Assembly (NCBI RefSeq): GCF_020532805.1
Contig: NZ_MQTQ01000083.1
Location: 1-46,422 of the forward strand
Length of the DNA stretch: 46,422 nucleotides
Reading direction: 5' to 3'
DNA from: Arthrobacter sp. SO5
GTDB taxonomy: Bacteria > Actinomycetota > Actinomycetes > Actinomycetales > Micrococcaceae
The position numbers and the translations under genes are program-made. The notes under the pieces were generated by a model that saw nothing but the letters and a program-made list of their open reading frames with translations, had not been told where the DNA came from and searched no databases. This document shows, piece after piece, positions 7,541 to 16,822 of the stretch (the stretch's first letter is position 1; every line of letters starts with the position of its first letter).

Positions 7541-9973
7541 GTGGCGCTTAAAAAATCGGATCTTTATAGCTCACTTTGGAAGAGCTGTGATGAACTGCGC
7601 GGTGGCATGGACGCCAGCCAGTACAAGGATTACATCCTGACAATGCTGTTCGTGAAGTACGTGTCGGACAAGGCCCGGACCGACGCCAGCGCGCTGATCA
7701 CCGTACCTGCTGGCGGCTCCTTTGACGACATGATCGCGTCCAAGGGCGACAAGGAAATCGGCGATCGAATCAACAAGATCATCGCCAAGCTCGCAGAAGC
7801 CAACGATCTACAGAACGTTATCGACCTAGCCGACTTCAACGACGAGGAGAAGCTCGGCAAAGGCAAGGAGATGCAGGACCGACTTTCGAAGTTGGTCACC
7901 ATCTTCCAGGACCTCGACTTCCGGGGCTCCCGCGCCGAAGGTGACGACTTGCTGGGAGACGCTTATGAATACCTGATGCGACACTTCGCGACTGAATCCG
8001 GCAAATCTAAGGGTCAGTTCTACACGCCGGCCGAGGTCTCGCGCATTCTCGCCAAGCTACTCGGCATCAATGCTGAGACCCTGTTCTCGGAGACAGCCTA
8101 CGACCCCACCTGCGGCTCCGGATCCCTCTTGCTCAAAGTCGGCGATGAAGCACCCAACGGCCTGACCCTATATGGCCAGGAAAAGGACAACGCCACCTGG
8201 GCGCTATCCAAGATGAACATGATCCTGCATGGTAACGAGATCGCGGATATCCGCAAGGGCGACACGATCACCAGCCCCCAATTTACAAAGGGCGACCAGC
8301 TCGAACCGTTCGACTTCGTGGTGGCCAATCCACCCTTTTCTGTGAAATCTTGGAGCAACGGTCTCGAGAACGAGTTCGGTCGTTTTGAATACGGCATGCC
8401 ACCGGAGAAGAATGGCGACTACGCCTTCCTGCTGCACATTCTCAAATCAATGAAGAGTACAGGCAAGGCGGCCGTAATCCTGCCCCACGGTGTCCTGTTC
8501 CGCGGAAACGCCGAAGCTGGCATCCGCAAGCGCTTACTCAAGCAAGGCTTCATCAAGGGCATTGTCGGATTGCCCGCCAACCTGTTCTATGGCACGGGCA
8601 TCCCTGCCTGCATCATCGTTTTGGACAAGGAAAATGCGGCAGCCCGCACGGGCGTGTTCATGATCGATGCCTCCAAAGGGTTCCTCAAGGATGGCAACAA
8701 GAACCGACTGCGTTCGCAAGACCTACACAAGATCGTTGACGTCTTCACTAAGCAGACCGAGCTCGAACGCTATTCGCGGGTGGTTCCGCTGTCTGAAATC
8801 GCGGATGACAAGAACGACTACAACCTCAACATCCCGCGCTACATTGACTCCTCGGCGCCGGAAGATATTCAGGATCTCCACGCCCACATCCACGGCGGGA
8901 TTCCGGAGCGCGACCTTGACGCCTTGGCTGGCTATTGGGATGCCTTCCCCACCCTCCGCTTGACACTGTTCAAGCCAAACCGACCCGGATACAGCGACCT
9001 AGCAATTGACGTCACTGAAGTGCAACAGGCCATCCTCGATTCCGAAGAATTCAGGCAGTTCGCTAGGGAAGTCAGCGCGGAAGTCGACAACTGGTTCGCC
9101 GCCCACCGCGCCGATTTGGGAGCAATCACCGAAGATACCAAACCAAACGCACTCATTGCCGAGCTGGGTGACGACTTGCTGGCCCGCTTCAAGCACACGC
9201 CGTTACTGGACGAGTACAGCGTGTACGAACAGCTCTTGTCCTATTGGCACGATGTTATGCATGACGACGTCTTCCTCATCATGAACGACGGCTGGACCGG
9301 CGCTGCGACACCGCGCAAAACTATCGACGACAAAGAGCGAAAGCTGTTGGAGACACCGGATCTATCCATTGGCTTCGGCCGCAACGCTGCAAAGTACAAG
9401 ATGGACCTGATTTCACCTGCTCTTGTTGTTTCAGATTACTTCGCCGATAAGCAATCCAAACTGGACCATCTGTCCGCAGCTGCTGAAGAAGCCAGCCGCA
9501 TCGTTGAGGAATATACAGTGGAACACGCCGTCGAAGAGGGACTCCTTGCCGAAGCGATGGACGATGACAAAATCACTAAAGCCTTAGCATCCGCGCGCCT
9601 CAAGGTAGCCAAACGCGAAGGCTCCGACCCTGACGAAGTGAAGGCACTTGGGCACCTAGTCAAGCTCTATGATGCAGAAGCGGCGGCGAGGAAGGCGTCC
9701 AAAGATGCGCAAGCCGAGCTCGATCTCGCCACGCTCAAGAAGTACGGGGACCTGGACGAAGACGATATCAAGCGACTAGTCCTGGATGATAAATGGCATG
9801 AAACCGTCAATCGGCGTGTTGCCGGCGAAGTTCATGCACTTGCCCGCGAACTCGTTGGGCGTATTCAGCAACTGGGTGAGCGCTATGCCAATACTGTTGG
9901 CAACCTCAACACCGAACTCGAGAAGTTCGAAGCCAAAGTTGCTGAACACCTGTTGGCTATGGGCATTCGGTAA
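7541..9973 (+). CDS. hsdM: type I restriction-modification methyltransferase subunit
   Basis: 810 residues. The start is GTG 7541 (MALKKSDLYSSLWKSCDELR), with AAGGGG eight bases upstream and a typical HsdM N-terminus; ATG 7523 would add six residues. Residues about 1-130 form the helical HsdM N-terminal domain. The N6-adenine methylase domain follows with QFYTPAEV, motif I DPTCGSGSLL (about 188-197) and motif IV NPPF (about 263-266). The protein is longer than many HsdM, with a C-terminal coiled-coil extension of some 250 residues (about 550-805), as in a subgroup of type I systems. With HsdS it methylates adenine in the recognition site and with HsdR forms the restriction complex. Its TAA overlaps the hsdS ATG. 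Confidence 0.95.
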   Translation: MALKKSDLYSSLWKSCDELRGGMDASQYKDYILTMLFVKYVSDKARTDASALITVPAGGSFDDMIASKGDKEIGDRINKIIAKLAEANDLQNVIDLADFNDEEKLGKGKEMQDRLSKLVTIFQDLDFRGSRAEGDDLLGDAYEYLMRHFATESGKSKGQFYTPAEVSRILAKLLGINAETLFSETAYDPTCGSGSLLLKVGDEAPNGLTLYGQEKDNATWALSKMNMILHGNEIADIRKGDTITSPQFTKGDQLEPFDFVVANPPFSVKSWSNGLENEFGRFEYGMPPEKNGDYAFLLHILKSMKSTGKAAVILPHGVLFRGNAEAGIRKRLLKQGFIKGIVGLPANLFYGTGIPACIIVLDKENAAARTGVFMIDASKGFLKDGNKNRLRSQDLHKIVDVFTKQTELERYSRVVPLSEIADDKNDYNLNIPRYIDSSAPEDIQDLHAHIHGGIPERDLDALAGYWDAFPTLRLTLFKPNRPGYSDLAIDVTEVQQAILDSEEFRQFAREVSAEVDNWFAAHRADLGAITEDTKPNALIAELGDDLLARFKHTPLLDEYSVYEQLLSYWHDVMHDDVFLIMNDGWTGAATPRKTIDDKERKLLETPDLSIGFGRNAAKYKMDLISPALVVSDYFADKQSKLDHLSAAAEEASRIVEEYTVEHAVEEGLLAEAMDDDKITKALASARLKVAKREGSDPDEVKALGHLVKLYDAEAAARKASKDAQAELDLATLKKYGDLDEDDIKRLVLDDKWHETVNRRVAGEVHALARELVGRIQQLGERYANTVGNLNTELEKFEAKVAEHLLAMGIR

Positions 9974-11214
9974 TGACTCACCGCATAGTACGACTCGCAG
10001 ACGTCACCACTAGAATTGGCAGCGGCATCACACCTCGAGGTGGTTCGACGGTATACAAAACTTCCGGCAGGCCGTTCGTCCGTAGCCAGAATGTCGGATG
10101 GGGAGAGCTCCGCCTTACGGATCTCGCCTACATCGACGAGGCAACGCACACGACATTTCCCGCCACCGAGATTCGCCGTGGTGACATTCTGCTAAATATT
10201 ACAGGGGCGTCAATAGGCCGATCTGCGATTGCTAGCGACGAACTGGACGGCGGCAACGTAAACCAGCATGTGTGCGAGATTCGCCTGAAACGCGGCGTCA
10301 TGGACCCACAGTTTGTAAATGCAGTCCTCAGCTCGCGCATCGGTCAAGATCAAATTGATGCATACCAAGCTGGGGGTAATCGACAGGGCTTGAACTTCCA
10401 GCAAGTCGGGTCCATTAGGGTTCCTGCAATCGATATTCACCAACAAGAAGCGATTGGCACCGCGGCCAGGGATGCCGACGGCCTCATCACCACCCTCGAA
10501 CGCCTAATCGCCAAAAAGCAGGCGATTAGGCAGGGGATGATGCAGCAGCTCCTCACCGGCCAGACCCGACTTCCGGGGTTCTCCGAGTCATGGCGCCGAG
10601 TCCGGTTGCGCGAAGTCGGCATGACGTATGGCGGACTCACCGGAAAGAGCAAGGAGGACTTTGGGCGCGGAACGGCCAGCTATGTGACCTTCATGGAAGT
10701 CATGAGCGGTCCAAGGCTACGAGGAACCCGTCTCGAATCTGTCGTTGTTGGGGCCTACGAGCGCCAAAATCGCGTTGCCCGAGGCGACGTTCTGTTTAAC
10801 GGATCATCGGAGACTCCTGAAGAACTAGCTCTGGCAGCAGTGGTCGACTTTGCCCCACTAGCTGCAACGTATCTAAACAGCTTTTGTTTTGGTTTTCGTG
10901 TGAAGCGTCTTGATCTCCTTGACCCAACTTATCTGGCTCTCTACTTCCGATCGGCTAGTGGCCGCGCAATCGTTTCATCGCTCGCGCAAGGTGCGACCCG
11001 GTACAACATTGCCAAGACTAAGTTCCTCGAACTTGACCCTGAATTGCCTCCTATTGATGAGCAGAAGGCCATAGCCGCGCTACTTGGAGACACTGAGGAT
11101 GAAATCGAAGCCTTGCGTGGACGGCTCGCCAAATTTCGCGCGATCAAGCTGGGGATGTTGCAGGAGCTCCTGACTGGTCGCACTCGGCTAAGTCCTGTTG
11201 AGTTCACAGCATGA
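9973..11214 (+). CDS. hsdS: type I restriction-modification specificity subunit
   Basis: 413 residues with the usual two-fold organisation. TRD1 spans about 1-150 (RGDILLNITGASIGRSA; GNRQGLNFQQVGSIRVP) and is followed by a conserved helical region ending KKQAIRQGMMQQLLTGQTRL. TRD2 spans about 205-360 (RGDVLFNGSSETPEE; GATRYNIAKTKFLEL) and is followed by a second helix ending RAIKLGMLQELLTGRTRL. The two TRDs read the two half-sites and the helices act as the spacer ruler and bind HsdM. The ATG overlaps the hsdM stop (TAATGA), giving strict coupling. Both TRDs look complete, so the system should have a bipartite recognition site that cannot be deduced here. Confidence 0.93.
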   Translation: MTHRIVRLADVTTRIGSGITPRGGSTVYKTSGRPFVRSQNVGWGELRLTDLAYIDEATHTTFPATEIRRGDILLNITGASIGRSAIASDELDGGNVNQHVCEIRLKRGVMDPQFVNAVLSSRIGQDQIDAYQAGGNRQGLNFQQVGSIRVPAIDIHQQEAIGTAARDADGLITTLERLIAKKQAIRQGMMQQLLTGQTRLPGFSESWRRVRLREVGMTYGGLTGKSKEDFGRGTASYVTFMEVMSGPRLRGTRLESVVVGAYERQNRVARGDVLFNGSSETPEELALAAVVDFAPLAATYLNSFCFGFRVKRLDLLDPTYLALYFRSASGRAIVSSLAQGATRYNIAKTKFLELDPELPPIDEQKAIAALLGDTEDEIEALRGRLAKFRAIKLGMLQELLTGRTRLSPVEFTA

Positions 11215-12158
11215 GTGCGGGCAAGTCCGTTCGGCTTTTCCTTGCTGACGGGACTCCAGGAGGTTTGCTGACTGCCGAGATCATGAACTGGACCGGGCAC
11301 GTTGTGGCGGCTCCTCGATCCGACCTCGGAGGGCTATTGAAGCGTCCCGAAGCTGGCCGCACCGGAATCTACATCCTGCTCGGTGACGATCCGGACAGTA
11401 TGGGTGGCTCACTTGCCTATATCGGCGAAGGCGATGACGTCAGCAAACGTTTGTATCAGCACTCCCGGTCGGAGGATCAAGGCGGCAAGGACTTTTGGGA
11501 GCGGGCCATCGTGCTCACGAGCAAGGACGCCAACCTGACCAAGGCGCACGCCCGCTATTTGGAATCTCGCCTGATCTCATTGGCACAGAATGCGAAGCGG
11601 GCTCGCCTTGTGAACGGCACAGCTCCTACACCCCTGCCTCTGCCCGAGTCGGACATCTCGGACATGGAGTACTTCATAGCCCAGGCCAAGATCGCACTGC
11701 CGGTGCTCGGAGTAAATCTGTTCCGGAATACGATGACCGTCTCAGACACACCTAATGATCCGGTTGAGGGCAACCCGTCAAGCCAGCCTTCCGTTTCGCC
11801 ACTCTTTGAAATGCGACTAAAGAAGGACGGAATCGTGGCCACCGCCCATGAAGTGGACGGCGAGTTCACCGTACTCGAGGGCTCGCTCGCTAGGCCGTCG
11901 TGGATCGGCGTCGAGGACGGCTACCGCCGGCTGCGGGACAAACTGGAGCGGGACGGCACCTTGGTCCCGGCCGCTGATGGAAGACTGGCCGTGTTCACCC
12001 GCAGCCAGGTCTTTGCATCGCCAACAGCGGCCTCAGCGGTTGTGTCCGGACGCAATTCAAACGGCCGCGTGGAATGGAAGCTTCAATCGACCGGCTTGAC
12101 TTACGGCAGTTGGCAGAATCAGGCAATCGAAAAAGATCTTGGGGGACATGAATCGTGA
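11211..12158 (+). CDS. GIY-YIG nuclease/DUF4357 protein within the hsd operon
   Basis: 315 residues. Residues about 40-150 form a GIY-YIG-type domain: GIYILLGDDPDS, LAYIGEGDDVSKRLYQHSRS, then a helix with ARYLESRLI supplying the conserved glutamate. The C-terminal part (about 195-300, FEMRLKKDGIVATAHEVDGE; FTVLEGSLARPSW) matches DUF4357, a domain often joined to GIY-YIG or found beside type I restriction genes. The ATGA overlaps with hsdS and the GTGA overlap with hsdR show that it is translated as part of the operon. Its role is unknown; it may trim or nick DNA or modulate the restriction complex. Function is inferred only from fold and location. Confidence 0.8.
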   Translation: MSAGKSVRLFLADGTPGGLLTAEIMNWTGHVVAAPRSDLGGLLKRPEAGRTGIYILLGDDPDSMGGSLAYIGEGDDVSKRLYQHSRSEDQGGKDFWERAIVLTSKDANLTKAHARYLESRLISLAQNAKRARLVNGTAPTPLPLPESDISDMEYFIAQAKIALPVLGVNLFRNTMTVSDTPNDPVEGNPSSQPSVSPLFEMRLKKDGIVATAHEVDGEFTVLEGSLARPSWIGVEDGYRRLRDKLERDGTLVPAADGRLAVFTRSQVFASPTAASAVVSGRNSNGRVEWKLQSTGLTYGSWQNQAIEKDLGGHES

Positions 12159-15100
12159 GCGTAGTCGGGCAGGTTGAACGCAAGACACAAAACCGTGTGG
12201 TGGAGCTGTTCCAGGAAGAGCTCGGCTATGAGTACGGCGGCAACTGGGAATACCGAGAAGGCAACTCCCATGTTGAAACTGCCCTACTCGAACAGAACCT
12301 CCGGGCTCGCGGCTATGACGACAACCTGATTAACAAGGCGATAGACCAGCTCAAGAAAGATGCGTCGCTCGGTGGCGGCCGCAAGCTCTACGAAGCCAAC
12401 CGCGATGTCTATAACCTGCTGCGCTACGGCGTAAAAGTCAGGCCTGGCATTGGCGAAAACACTGAGACTGTCTGGCTGATTGACTGGCAGAACCCGAAGG
12501 AAAATCACTTCCTGGTGGTCGAGGAAGTCTCAATCAAGGGCGAACACAACAAGCGCCCCGACCTCGTTCTCTACGTCAATGGCCTAGCGCTGGCTGTCGT
12601 TGAACTTAAGCGCTCAAAAGTCGGTGTCTCCGAGGGTATCCGTCAGAACATAGGCAATCAGCGCCAGGACTTCATACGCTCATTCTTCACAACGGTTCAG
12701 TTGGTCTTTGCCGGCAACGACATCGAGGGTCTGCGATACGGAGTCATCGAAACGCCCGAAAAGTACTGGCTGTCATGGAAAGAGCCGTCAGAAGTCGAGA
12801 ATCCACTGGATCGCGCACTAATCCAGATGTGTACCAAGGAACGCTTCCTTGAGCTGATCCATGACTTCATCGTCTTCGACTCTGGCACCAAGAAGACCTG
12901 CCGACACAACCAGTACTTCGGCGTCAAAGCGGCCCAGGAACGCATCGCCAAGCGCGAGGGGGGCATCATCTGGCACACCCAGGGATCGGGCAAGTCCCTG
13001 ACCATGGTGTGGCTCGCCAAGTGGATCCGCGAACATCAGACCAAAGGCGCGGAGCAGGCCCGCGTCCTGATTATCACCGACCGCACCGAGCTGGACGAAC
13101 AAATCACGACGGTCTTCCACGGCATCAACGAGGACATCTACCGCACCAGCTCCGGTGCTGATCTGCTTGGCGCACTGAACAAGCACGAACCGTGGCTGAT
13201 GGGCTCCCTGGTGCACAAATTTCGCGCTGGAGACGACGACCAGACCCGCGACCAGACCAGCGGAGACTTCATCGCCGAATTGAACGCCAAAATCCCCACG
13301 GACTTCTTCGCCAAGGGAAACCTGTTCGTCTTCGTGGACGAAGCACACCGTACTCAGTCCGGCAAAATGCACAAGGCAATGAAACAGCTTCTGCCGGGCG
13401 CGATGTTCATCGGTTTTACCGGCACGCCGCTGCTGAAGAAGGACAAGGCGACCAGTATGGAAACCTTTGGCACCTTCATCCACACCTACAAGTTCGATGA
13501 AGCTGTCGCAGATGGAGTGGTGCTCGATCTGCGCTACGAAGCCCGCAGCATCGACCAGGAGCTGGTCTCCCATGCCAAGATCGATCAGTGGTTTGATACC
13601 AAGACGAAGAACATGACCGACCTGTCCAAAGCCGAGCTTAAAAAGCGCTGGGGCACGATGCAAAAGGTCGTCAGCTCGGAACCACGATCCAAGCAGATCG
13701 TCATGGACATCATGTTCGACATGAGCACGAAGCCTCGCCTGATGGATGGCACAGGCAACGCCATGCTGGTCGGCTCCAGCATCTACCAGGCCTGCAAGTT
13801 CTACGAGATGTTCAACCAAACCGACCTCAAGGGCAAGGTCGCCATCGTTACCAGCTACCAGCCGCAGCCCGGGGACATCTCCAAAGAAGATACCGGCCAC
13901 GGCGCCACCGAGAAATTGCGTCAGTATGGCATCTACCGGCAGATGCTGGCCGACTACTTCAACGAACCGGCCGACCAGGCCGTGACAAAGGTCGAACAGT
14001 TCGAGAAGGAAGTCAAGGAACGGTTCATCAAGGAGCCGGGCCAGATGCGCCTGCTGATCGTGGTGGACAAGCTCCTGACCGGCTTCGATGCACCTTCTGC
14101 TACGTATCTCTACATCGACAAAAAGATGCGCGACCACGGACTCTTCCAAGCCATCTGCCGCGTCAACCGCCTCGACGGTGACGATAAGGACTACGGCTAC
14201 ATTGTGGACTATCAGGACCTCTTCAACTCGCTTGAGGACGCGATCACCGACTACACCCAGGGTGCTTTCGAGGACTACGACGACGACGACGTCCAGGGCA
14301 TTATGAAAGACCGCCACGAACAAGGTCGGCAGGATCTTGACGAGGCCATGGAACGCGTCCGCGCCCTCTGCGAGGCCGTGCTGCCACCCAAGCAGCCACA
14401 TCAGTATCAGCACTATTTCGTCGCTACAGAAGCTGGCAACGCTTCCCAGATCAAGGCAAACGAAGCCAAGCGTGTCGAGCTATATAAGTCTGTCGCTGCC
14501 CTGACGCGCGCTTACGCGGCTATCGCCACCGACATGGACAAGGCCGGCTATGACGACGCCCAGGCCGCATCTATCGCGACCGAGGTCAGGCACTACGTCG
14601 ACGTGGTTGCTGAGGTCAAGGTTGGTGCGGGCGAGAACGAGGATTTCAAACAGTACGAAGCCGACATGCGATTCCTCCTCGATACCTACATCCGAGCTGA
14701 CGCCTCCCAAGTCGTCGCTGACTTTCAGGACGTCGGGCTCGTACAACTAATCGTCAAGGAGGGTGCGGCAGCCCTCGACAAGCTCCCTCCAGGCCTCAAG
14801 AAGGATCCCGAGGCTATGGCCGAGGTGATCGTTAACAACATCCGGCAGGTCATCGTCGACGAGCAAGCGATGAACCCCAAGTACTACGACACTATGTCTT
14901 CCCTGCTCGACGCCATTATCGAGAAGCGTCGTCAAGGGGCCATCGAGTACCAGGAATACCTCCACCAGTTGATCGCCCATGCCAAAGCTGTTGGAGCCGA
15001 AGGGACGGGCAACACCTACCCGGCCTGGGCGGTAGATGGCGCGCAAAGGGCGCTCGTTGATTTTGCCCTCCCGGACTCAAACCTGGCAGTTCGGGTTGAT

Positions 15101-15253
15101 GCCGCCATTCGCGGCGGCAAGCCCCACGACTGGGTCGGCAACGGCATGAAGGAGAAGCTCGTAAAGCGTGCGATCCATCGCGTCCTGCCCGACACCTTTG
15201 ACCGCTTCGACGAACTGTTTGACCTCGTAAAGGCACGACATGAGTACCGCTAA
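12155..15253 (+). CDS. hsdR: type I restriction endonuclease subunit
   Basis: 1032 residues from a GTG overlapping the previous stop by four bases. The N-terminal PD-(D/E)XK nuclease has RPDLVLYVNG (Asp 136) and VVELKRS (Glu 150, Lys 152). The SF2 translocase follows with Walker A TQGSGKSLTM (277-281), FVFVDEAHRTQ (DEAH 395-398), FIGFTGTPLL (motif III region), and motif VI-type AICRVNRLDGDDK. The C-terminal 300 residues form the helical HsdM-binding region. All catalytic elements are present and the length is normal for HsdR. It translocates DNA towards the bound complex with ATP and cuts at a distance from unmodified sites. Confidence 0.95.
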   Translation: MSVVGQVERKTQNRVVELFQEELGYEYGGNWEYREGNSHVETALLEQNLRARGYDDNLINKAIDQLKKDASLGGGRKLYEANRDVYNLLRYGVKVRPGIGENTETVWLIDWQNPKENHFLVVEEVSIKGEHNKRPDLVLYVNGLALAVVELKRSKVGVSEGIRQNIGNQRQDFIRSFFTTVQLVFAGNDIEGLRYGVIETPEKYWLSWKEPSEVENPLDRALIQMCTKERFLELIHDFIVFDSGTKKTCRHNQYFGVKAAQERIAKREGGIIWHTQGSGKSLTMVWLAKWIREHQTKGAEQARVLIITDRTELDEQITTVFHGINEDIYRTSSGADLLGALNKHEPWLMGSLVHKFRAGDDDQTRDQTSGDFIAELNAKIPTDFFAKGNLFVFVDEAHRTQSGKMHKAMKQLLPGAMFIGFTGTPLLKKDKATSMETFGTFIHTYKFDEAVADGVVLDLRYEARSIDQELVSHAKIDQWFDTKTKNMTDLSKAELKKRWGTMQKVVSSEPRSKQIVMDIMFDMSTKPRLMDGTGNAMLVGSSIYQACKFYEMFNQTDLKGKVAIVTSYQPQPGDISKEDTGHGATEKLRQYGIYRQMLADYFNEPADQAVTKVEQFEKEVKERFIKEPGQMRLLIVVDKLLTGFDAPSATYLYIDKKMRDHGLFQAICRVNRLDGDDKDYGYIVDYQDLFNSLEDAITDYTQGAFEDYDDDDVQGIMKDRHEQGRQDLDEAMERVRALCEAVLPPKQPHQYQHYFVATEAGNASQIKANEAKRVELYKSVAALTRAYAAIATDMDKAGYDDAQAASIATEVRHYVDVVAEVKVGAGENEDFKQYEADMRFLLDTYIRADASQVVADFQDVGLVQLIVKEGAAALDKLPPGLKKDPEAMAEVIVNNIRQVIVDEQAMNPKYYDTMSSLLDAIIEKRRQGAIEYQEYLHQLIAHAKAVGAEGTGNTYPAWAVDGAQRALVDFALPDSNLAVRVDAAIRGGKPHDWVGNGMKEKLVKRAIHRVLPDTFDRFDELFDLVKARHEYR

Positions 15254-15974
15254 CGCCTACCTACGAGTCGCCGGCATCGACGTGGATGTGGTCTACAAGC
15301 ACATCAAGAACATGCATATCGCCGTGTACCCGCCTTTGGGCCGAGTGCGCGTGGCCGCACCCGAACGGCTCGACGATGATGCCATCCGACTGGCCATCGT
15401 CCAACGCCTACCGTGGATCAAGCGGCAACGAGAGCAGCTACGCAGCGCCGTTCGGCAGTCCGAGCGGGAGATGATAACCGGCGAATCTCACTACGTCTGG
15501 GGTCAGCGTTATCGGCTCCAATCCATCCTTGCGCCCGGGCGGATTCGCTTCGAGACCTCCGGCAGCAAGCTTGTGATGCATGCGCCGGAAGACAGCCCAG
15601 CGGAAACTAGGCGAGATGCACTGGATAAGTGGTACCGGCGGGCATTGAAATCGGAACTCCCGGATCTTCTGGAGAAATGGGAACCAGTCATCGGGCGTAA
15701 AGCTGCCAAGTGGTCGGTTCGCCGCATGAAGACAAAGTGGGGATCATGCAACCGAGAGTCTGCTCATGTCTGGTTCAATGCGGAGCTGGCCAAGAAGCAT
15801 CCCAACTGTCTGGAATACATCGTCGTCCACGAGATGACCCATCTACTTGAACGCAACCACAACGAACGCTTCACCGAGCTTATGGACGGCTTCCTACCCG
15901 ACTGGAGAGCACGCAGGGATGAGCTTAACGCGGCACCATTAGCCGACGAAAACTGGGGAAGCAAACCCGCGTAG
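15240..15974 (+). CDS. YgjP-type zinc metallopeptidase (DUF45, SprT-like)
   Basis: 244 residues. The zinc-binding motif HEMTHLLERNHNERF (about 197-211) and the conserved KTKWGSCNRE strand before it (about 165-174) identify the YgjP/DUF45 family of predicted metallopeptidases. The start ATG overlaps the end of hsdR by 14 bases, so it is the last gene of the restriction operon. YgjP-type genes are repeatedly found next to hsdR, which suggests a role in maturation or turnover of the restriction complex, for example limiting restriction after entry into a new host. That role is inference. The sequence looks complete and active. Confidence 0.85.
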   Translation: MSTANAYLRVAGIDVDVVYKHIKNMHIAVYPPLGRVRVAAPERLDDDAIRLAIVQRLPWIKRQREQLRSAVRQSEREMITGESHYVWGQRYRLQSILAPGRIRFETSGSKLVMHAPEDSPAETRRDALDKWYRRALKSELPDLLEKWEPVIGRKAAKWSVRRMKTKWGSCNRESAHVWFNAELAKKHPNCLEYIVVHEMTHLLERNHNERFTELMDGFLPDWRARRDELNAAPLADENWGSKPA

Positions 15975-16074
15975 TCGACAGCACCAATCCTGCGATGCCG
16001 CGGATCCTGTCGGCCGATGAAGTGGTCGGTCGGCGGCTCGGTGCAACGCAAGCCGGCGCGGTCAAGAGCCAGTG

Positions 16075-16449
16075 CTACCTCCAGTGGAAGGATTCCAGCG
16101 CGCGAAGCAGGGGAGCGGTGCCGTCTTTCAGGTGGTCGACGGGGCGGGCTCCGGCCAGGTCCCGGGATGGGGTGATCATCCAGAGGGTGAAGTAGTTGTG
16201 CGGGATTTGCAGTTCCATCGCACGGTCAAAGAGTTCAATTACGGCTGGGTGGAGTTGTCCGCCGGGGAGGAACTGGAATCCCGGGCAGTAGGTGCCGTCG
16301 TCGATGAAGACGCGGACGAGTTGGCGCATGACCGGTTCGGGGTCTTCCATGAGCTCGGAGAGCCGGCGCCGCACCTGCTGCAGGGAGGGCAGCGTGAACT
16401 CCGTCCGGATCTCTGCCCAGGTCTGATCGGTGATGGGTTGGGGGTTCAC
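16075..16449 (-). CDS. small protein, possibly MbcA/ParS/Xre-antitoxin-like C-terminal fold
   Basis: 124 residues. The start is a GTG at 16449 overlapping the stop of the gene before it (GTGA); the longer open frame upstream is only the shadow of that gene. The C-terminal part, with TLWMITPSRDLAGARPVDHL and a final LLRALESFHWR helix, resembles the W-hydrophobic-x-P ... L-x-G-x-x-P pattern of MbcA/ParS/Xre antitoxin C-terminal domains. No partner RES-type toxin is seen. As the last gene of the SOS polymerase operon it may instead be a polymerase accessory factor. The family assignment is tentative. Confidence 0.6.
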   Translation of the reverse strand: MNPQPITDQTWAEIRTEFTLPSLQQVRRRLSELMEDPEPVMRQLVRVFIDDGTYCPGFQFLPGGQLHPAVIELFDRAMELQIPHNYFTLWMITPSRDLAGARPVDHLKDGTAPLLRALESFHWR

Positions 16450-16784
16450 TCGTCCTCGGTTGTTTCGGCGGCGCTGATGCTTTCCAGGAACCACTCGGTG
16501 GCAAGTGGGCTCCGTCGGAGTGTGGCGGTCCGGAGGGCCGAGTGGGTGCCGGGGCGGATGACCTGTACCTGCCAGTATTCGATGCTGACCAGGTCGCCGC
16601 TGCCGACGGCCGCGGTGCGGTGGGTGTCCCACCAGGCGTCCCGTCCGTACCAGTGCTGGGAGTCGGTGTCGGGATCGACGATCCAGATCTGGCCGTCGTG
16701 GCGGATGGCGAGGGGTTTGCCTGATGGGTCGGTCCGGACCTGCAGGTCGTGGGTTTGTGGGGCGGTGGCGGTGGTGGTGCTCAT
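16446..16784 (-). CDS. DUF6504-like polymerase-associated protein
   Basis: 112 residues. The core reads LAIRHDGQIWIVDP ... WWDTHRT ... VSIEYWQVQV, a small beta-rich pattern with conserved Trp residues like DUF6504, a domain found next to or fused with actinobacterial Y-family polymerase (ImuB/DinB/UmuC) genes. It begins 38 bases after umuC on the same strand and overlaps the next small gene by four bases. Together they form a umuD-umuC-DUF6504-small-gene operon that should share the LexA-controlled promoter. The biochemical role is unknown; a structural or clamp-related role is a guess from context. Confidence 0.65.
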   Translation of the reverse strand: MSTTTATAPQTHDLQVRTDPSGKPLAIRHDGQIWIVDPDTDSQHWYGRDAWWDTHRTAAVGSGDLVSIEYWQVQVIRPGTHSALRTATLRRSPLATEWFLESISAAETTEDE

Positions 16785-16822
16785 GGGGTGGTGTTCTTTC
16801 GTGGTGCTGTCGTGCGGGTGGT

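Noticed and set aside
12818..14413. 531-codon open frame on the minus strand opposite hsdR
   Set aside because: It lies wholly antisense to hsdR, in the frame where codon bias removes stops. It has low-complexity Val/Leu/Asp-rich sequence and no family resemblance.
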